Assembly (NCBI GenBank): GCA_028023455.1 | Contig: JAQFVV010012402.1 | Location: 14,564,483-14,628,482, forward strand | Length of the DNA: 64,000 nucleotides | Source: Epiperipatus broadwayi | Lineage: Eukaryota; Onychophora; Udeonychophora; Euonychophora; Peripatidae | Direction: 5' to 3' | In this document: piece after piece, positions 60,203 to 64,000 of the stretch | Numbering within the stretch: the first letter of the stretch is position 1 | How the letters are laid out: each line of letters starts with the position of its first letter | The notes under the pieces: generated by a model | The model's database searches: none | What the model was told of the DNA's origin: nothing | The model's input: only the letters and a program-made list of their open reading frames with translations | Translations under genes and position numbers: made by a program

Positions 60203-63200
60203 AATGAAGACATTGATTAAAATAATCATTTTAGGAGATAATGATAAAGTATATATCAAAAACACCTTATCACAAACATAAATACTGTCTACTGAAAGGA
60301 AATAAGATACTAGACACATACATTCAAAATAATAGCAATTTTTATTTTCATAACAGCCTAAATCAGATACTTCCATAAACAAGCAGCTATAAAACTATAC
60401 ATTAAGTATAGAAATATAACATAGCATATAATTCTTAAAAAAAGAAATTGCTAAAAAAAAAACTGACATTGCAACATGTCATTACGCAGCAAACGTATTT
60501 AAAAAGTCAGATATGCAAATAATTAAAGCTGCATATAATCACATATTAGTTGCAAAAAAAAGTAGTAAATAGGTATAGAATATCTAAAATATAAAGATAT
60601 TTAGTAATACTTCATTTCCATTCTTACAGAAATTGAATGTGATTTGAAAGATATGATTATAGACATATATTATTGCTGATACATGTGCACAGTATTGAAT
60701 TATTATTACATTACCTATGCCATTCTGGAAAAATGATTAACTCAACAAGATCTCAAACCCAAGAGTGTCAAAACTTTTGTAGAAATTCCGTATATACATA
60801 TACATGGATAATGTATATATATATTGTAGCAGTATACATATATGCCGTTACATCATTGTTAAGAAAAAAGTAGAAAGAACTATAAATAAAATCACTCTCA
60901 AGTAGAATTGTAAAAATATTAATAAAAATTTTGTTTAAACCAAGATATAATTGCACAAATGGAAAACTATTAAATAATTACTTAAAAGTAAATTAAAGTT
61001 AAAATCTAAAGATAAAAGTTCATTTTAAAGGAATGTAAAAGAAAATAAAAGCTGTTAATTATTTTCTATTTTACAAATTATTTTTACTTTTATTTTCTAT
61101 TTAGAAATTATTTTAAATCTTAGAATGGAAATGGTTTTTTTAAAATTAAATTAAATGATATAATAGTAAACAGGCCCTTGAGAGCATTCAAACGATCAGT
61201 CAGATAAGAGATCAATTTAAAAAAAAAAATTTCTAGTAATAAAATCTGTTCCCACTCAAAAAGTGAACTGCCCAATAAATGATGCGAATGAACACATAGT
61301 CCACAAAGAAAATCATCATCACCAATAAGATCCGCATGAAGCCAGGCAAGATCGAACCTGGAATTTGATAAGGAATTCAAAATAATATAAAAGGGAAGAA
61401 AAGAAAACTCTGGCTAAGTGGAGTTTTGTTCTTTGATATTGCTCGTTGATTACGTAATTTAAGCATATTTATGTAAATCGCGGACCTCAAACATGTAAGG
61501 GTCACACAATAAATTAGTTTCCTGTATTTGCACTGGCTGAGGCGACCTCCAGAAATGGTTTGCGAAAAGCAGCAAACAATGGACTGGTCTTCCCAAAAAA
61601 CAATATTGATATTAAATGAACTTCAACTGGAGTTGTGCGACGCATCATGGACTGCCAAGATGGATTTCAAATAAACCTACAGCCACGGAAAGTATGAACT
61701 TTAATAATATAAGAAATTTTCAAATACTTTAATAACTAAAACAAGAACTTTTCAAATATTTAAACCTAAATGGCACCTAACTCATAAAGTCTCTTATCTG
61801 ACTAAGCAGAAATTTAAATTATTTGTTCTATTTTTATTTTAATATGTTTATTATTATTATTATTTCCATTCTCATAATTTCTTTGAAATTAATAATTTAA
61901 AAATAAGTGTAAATGGCTGCATAGATTCATAAGACTATATTAGTTTAAGGTGGGTTAATTTTAGGCTATTTGTTTTGTAGTTGAATTGGTGCTGGTGGAC
62001 AGATGTACGGATGTTTTCTGTCAAGGTAATCTGGAGAGGCACATTGGATTCTCATTCCCTTGTGTTGTGTTAGCATTCAGGGCATAATACCCAGCTGAAT
62101 GCATGGCCCAAAACTGTAGCCATTGCGTTGCCAATGGTTGTATACATATTTCCTAGGCCATTGATCTCCTTACACTCTGGTTGAACCGTAAGCTGGCAAA
62201 GACCTTATAGAGCATTTCTGTTATATATATTTCCAAATGATTACCTTGCCAGACAGATATACATTATACTGGACGAGGGTCATTATTTCTTTAATAATAT
62301 CATGCTACAGATGCACATTCCTGTCAGCATGGTTTTCTATGCTAATATCTTCATTTTGCATTGATTACAATAGTATATCAGTAAGCTGGTGTCGATTTGG
62401 ATGTGAACTTGTAGCCTGGAGTTAAAAAAAATCGAGTTAGTTAAGTGCATAGTCTATGTAGCATATTTACATTCAGCAGAGTATTAAAATCATGTTAAAT
62501 CACTTAAAATGCATCCATCTATGCATATAATGTAAATTAAATTTACTCAGTAGTCCATTCAGTTTTCATAATTTCTTTTAATGTGCGTGTGTAATAATAA
62601 AAATGTTTTGTTTGATTAATTTTGACAGTAACTTATTTTTATATATTCTTGTTAATATATTTTAAAATGAAGTAGAAATTTTAAATATTCAGAGTGATAT
62701 TTTAAGCTCAGCTAGTCCCTAAGCTAGTGACTGGGGCTTACGGTTCGATAAAAGAGTAACCTCACCTGCAAGTATCTGCCGCCATTATAAATTTTCTAAG
62801 TTTTAATAGCCTAGTGGCACCCTGTGTCAACCATTATAATATATATATATAGTATAAACAAAAAGGACAAAATAATCTTGACATAATCTACTTCTAGGCA
62901 AAAGCTTTTTCTATAGTTTCTCAAAAGGAAATCATATTACAATTTCTAACTACTGATGATAAAAGTTTGAATAGTTTCCCATTCTTGTTTATACTCTAAG
63001 AATGCCTAGATAACCAATTACTGACCAATATGGGATGGTAAGATAGATTGGTTATGGATTAGATTTCTGAAAGAAATACCCTAAACCTGATTGAAACTGA
63101 AAACTAAGTTCTATCAAGTCTAGATTTGAGTCCAGATTGTGAAATGGCAAAAAAATGAACTACTATATCATACTATTCTTCATGACACATGCACACACAC

Positions 63201-63243
63201 CCACACATACTTAAAAATTATTTAAAACATAAGAAAATCCCAA
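60203..63243. other. Gene-free intron sequence with GC-richer blocks
   Basis: Mostly AT-rich. GC-richer blocks at about 61430-61700 and 61975-62440 (for example GAGTTGTGCGACGCATCATG, CCATTGCGTTGCCAATGG) look like old interspersed repeats, but no ends are recognised. Small TA runs near 60815 and 62840. The block 61120-61380 has an open minus-strand frame with no BBS8 resemblance. Confidence 0.4.
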
Positions 63244-63249
63244 ACTTAC

Positions 63250-63360
63250 TTCATACAACCTCGCTATGGCTGTAAGAAGAGTTGTTTCTCCAGGAAAGGA
63301 TTCAAGGGCTTGTTTTAAATATTCAATTGAAGAGAGTGGTTGATCTAGTTTAGCATATAC
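63250..63360 (-). CDS. BBS8: BBS8 exon (first in window): TPR segment
   Basis: A 111-bp exon of 37 whole codons, starting VYAKLDQPL and ending TAIARLYE. It carries the family's KLDQP and FPGE motifs and forms one helix-turn-helix TPR unit. On the minus strand it is preceded by a pyrimidine-rich acceptor ending TTTCTAG (AG at 63361-63362) and followed by a perfect GTAAGT donor (63244-63249). Both ends are phase 0. The exon upstream of it lies beyond the window, so no start codon is visible. Confidence 0.93.
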
Positions 63361-63362
63361 CT

Positions 63363-64000
63363 AGAAATAAAATAAAAATAGTGATACATATGTAAAAAAT
63401 CTATGACATATATACAAATATATATTAATTTCTAAAAATGTTTTATTAACATTGAAACAATACTCAAAGATTAAACAATGCATAATTAATAACTCTACCA
63501 AATTAAGAGAATATAAATTGCCAAAATCATTGAATCCTTTAGTTGTAATTAGCAGTAATTAATTAATTTATTCTATTCCAGTTCAATACAGCTTAACAAT
63601 AATTAAAAGACTGTAGTTGTAGATACACATCCATACTAGTTTCTGCATAATTTCTGTCTTCAGAAAAATTTATATTCCATATCTAGCAGCCACTTTTGTG
63701 GCCAGTAGCCCAGTAACAATATATTTTAGTGATTTCAGTTTACTGTAGGTACTTTTCCCCTTGGCAATATCAAAGAATACTGATATAATTTTCACTGTCA
63801 TATCTCAAGACTATATAAGAAAACAGACTTAGATTCTAAACCTTAGGGTTTTTGAATCTCAGGGTTATTACATTGGATAGGGTCGTGTTTGGTTAGGCTT
63901 ACAGGTTCGGTTCCAAACCAACAAACAAATGATGACAACTACTCAACAATTAATATGTACAATTTATTAGTTATAAAATATATACACACATTAGTTAAAC
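63363..64000. other. BBS8 intron at the right edge
   Basis: AT-rich intron upstream of the first BBS8 exon in the window, running off the edge. From about 63880 composition shifts (GGTTCGGTTCCAAACC, ACAACTACTCAACAATTAAT), which may be the start of another repeat cut by the window end. Confidence 0.4.

Larger units (their letters stand above)
6087..63360 (-). other. BBS8: BBS8/TTC8 gene, 3' half (six exons, five introns)
   Basis: Gene span for the C-terminal half of BBS8 (TTC8), a tetratricopeptide-repeat subunit of the BBSome, the coat complex that moves membrane proteins such as GPCRs into and out of cilia. The six exons total 747 bp, i.e. 248 codons plus a TGA stop, and stay in frame through all five GT-AG junctions. 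Four introns are phase 0; the intron 42156-56640 is phase 2. Order and residues match the family: KLDQP, FPGE, DQPEIALRFYR, FNNLGLCCF, AQQYDM, WYNLGHVAV, NNDHAEAYNNLGVLEM, FPDHVDSQ, then a short C-terminal tail. Human BBS8 is a little over 500 residues, so roughly the first half lies beyond the right edge. Introns are about 6.5, 14.5, 7.5, 7.9 and 20.2 kb and hold all the transposons. Identification is from motif recall rather than a search, but the co-linear exon series makes it secure. Confidence 0.96.

Noticed and set aside
61120-61380. 86-residue minus-strand frame considered as a BBS8 exon
   Set aside because: It lies between two BBS8 exons that already join in frame, has no TPR pattern and no needed sequence is missing there.
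63900-63920. B-box-like GGTTCGGTTCCAAACC near the right edge
   Set aside because: No matching A box upstream at the right distance, and it is palindrome-like; not a tRNA.

Overview
This is an AT-rich, intron-rich eukaryotic window from an animal genome, probably an invertebrate. The only host gene I can support is a ciliary gene that occurs in animals. Its residues look lophotrochozoan, perhaps molluscan; that is an inference from remembered family sequence, not a search. There are no operons, ribosome binding sites or prokaryotic features.

The host gene is BBS8/TTC8, a TPR subunit of the BBSome, on the minus strand. Six consecutive exons (63250-63360, 56641-56780, 41984-42155, 34363-34485, 26373-26456, 6087-6203) join in frame at GT-AG splice sites. 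They encode the last 248 residues and the stop codon, about the C-terminal half of the protein. Exons for the N-terminal half must lie beyond base 64000. The introns are about 6.5, 14.5, 7.5, 7.9 and 20.2 kb, and almost everything else in the window lies inside them or, below 6087, in 3' flank.

Region by region. 1-6086 is 3' flank with one short interspersed copy and a 1.75-kb inverted array of a ~410-bp repeat (2546-4290). 6204-26372 (last intron) holds a Ty3/Gypsy-type LTR retrotransposon on the minus strand (7268-13016, LTRs of 909 and 1096 bp, 5-bp target duplication), a dead hAT transposase related to KIAA1586-like proteins (13110-15192), a non-autonomous hAT element (15636-16588), a degenerate ~60-bp tandem repeat, a 274-bp palindrome, and a nested palindrome interrupted by a compound repeat insertion. 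26457-34362 holds several copies of that interspersed family. 34486-41983 holds a second, plus-strand Ty3/Gypsy-type element (36624-41848). 42156-56640 holds another compound interspersed copy, an LTR-like block near 50.5-51.07 kb and a G-poor AT-rich tract at about 51.8-55.6 kb. 56781-63249 holds a ~2-kb DNA-transposon-like insertion (58165-60202).

The most unusual material is the interspersed family. Its copies are internally palindromic and end in recurring termini (AAAACAGGC at one end, TGATGTTTA at the other). At least four are flanked by direct repeats of about 12-15 bp, and a fifth site has a 20-bp fragment of one terminus between exact 17-bp repeats. Such long target duplications suggest insertion by target-primed reverse transcription (LINE machinery) rather than by a cut-and-paste transposase. 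All transposon coding regions seen are broken by stops, frameshifts or lost catalytic residues.
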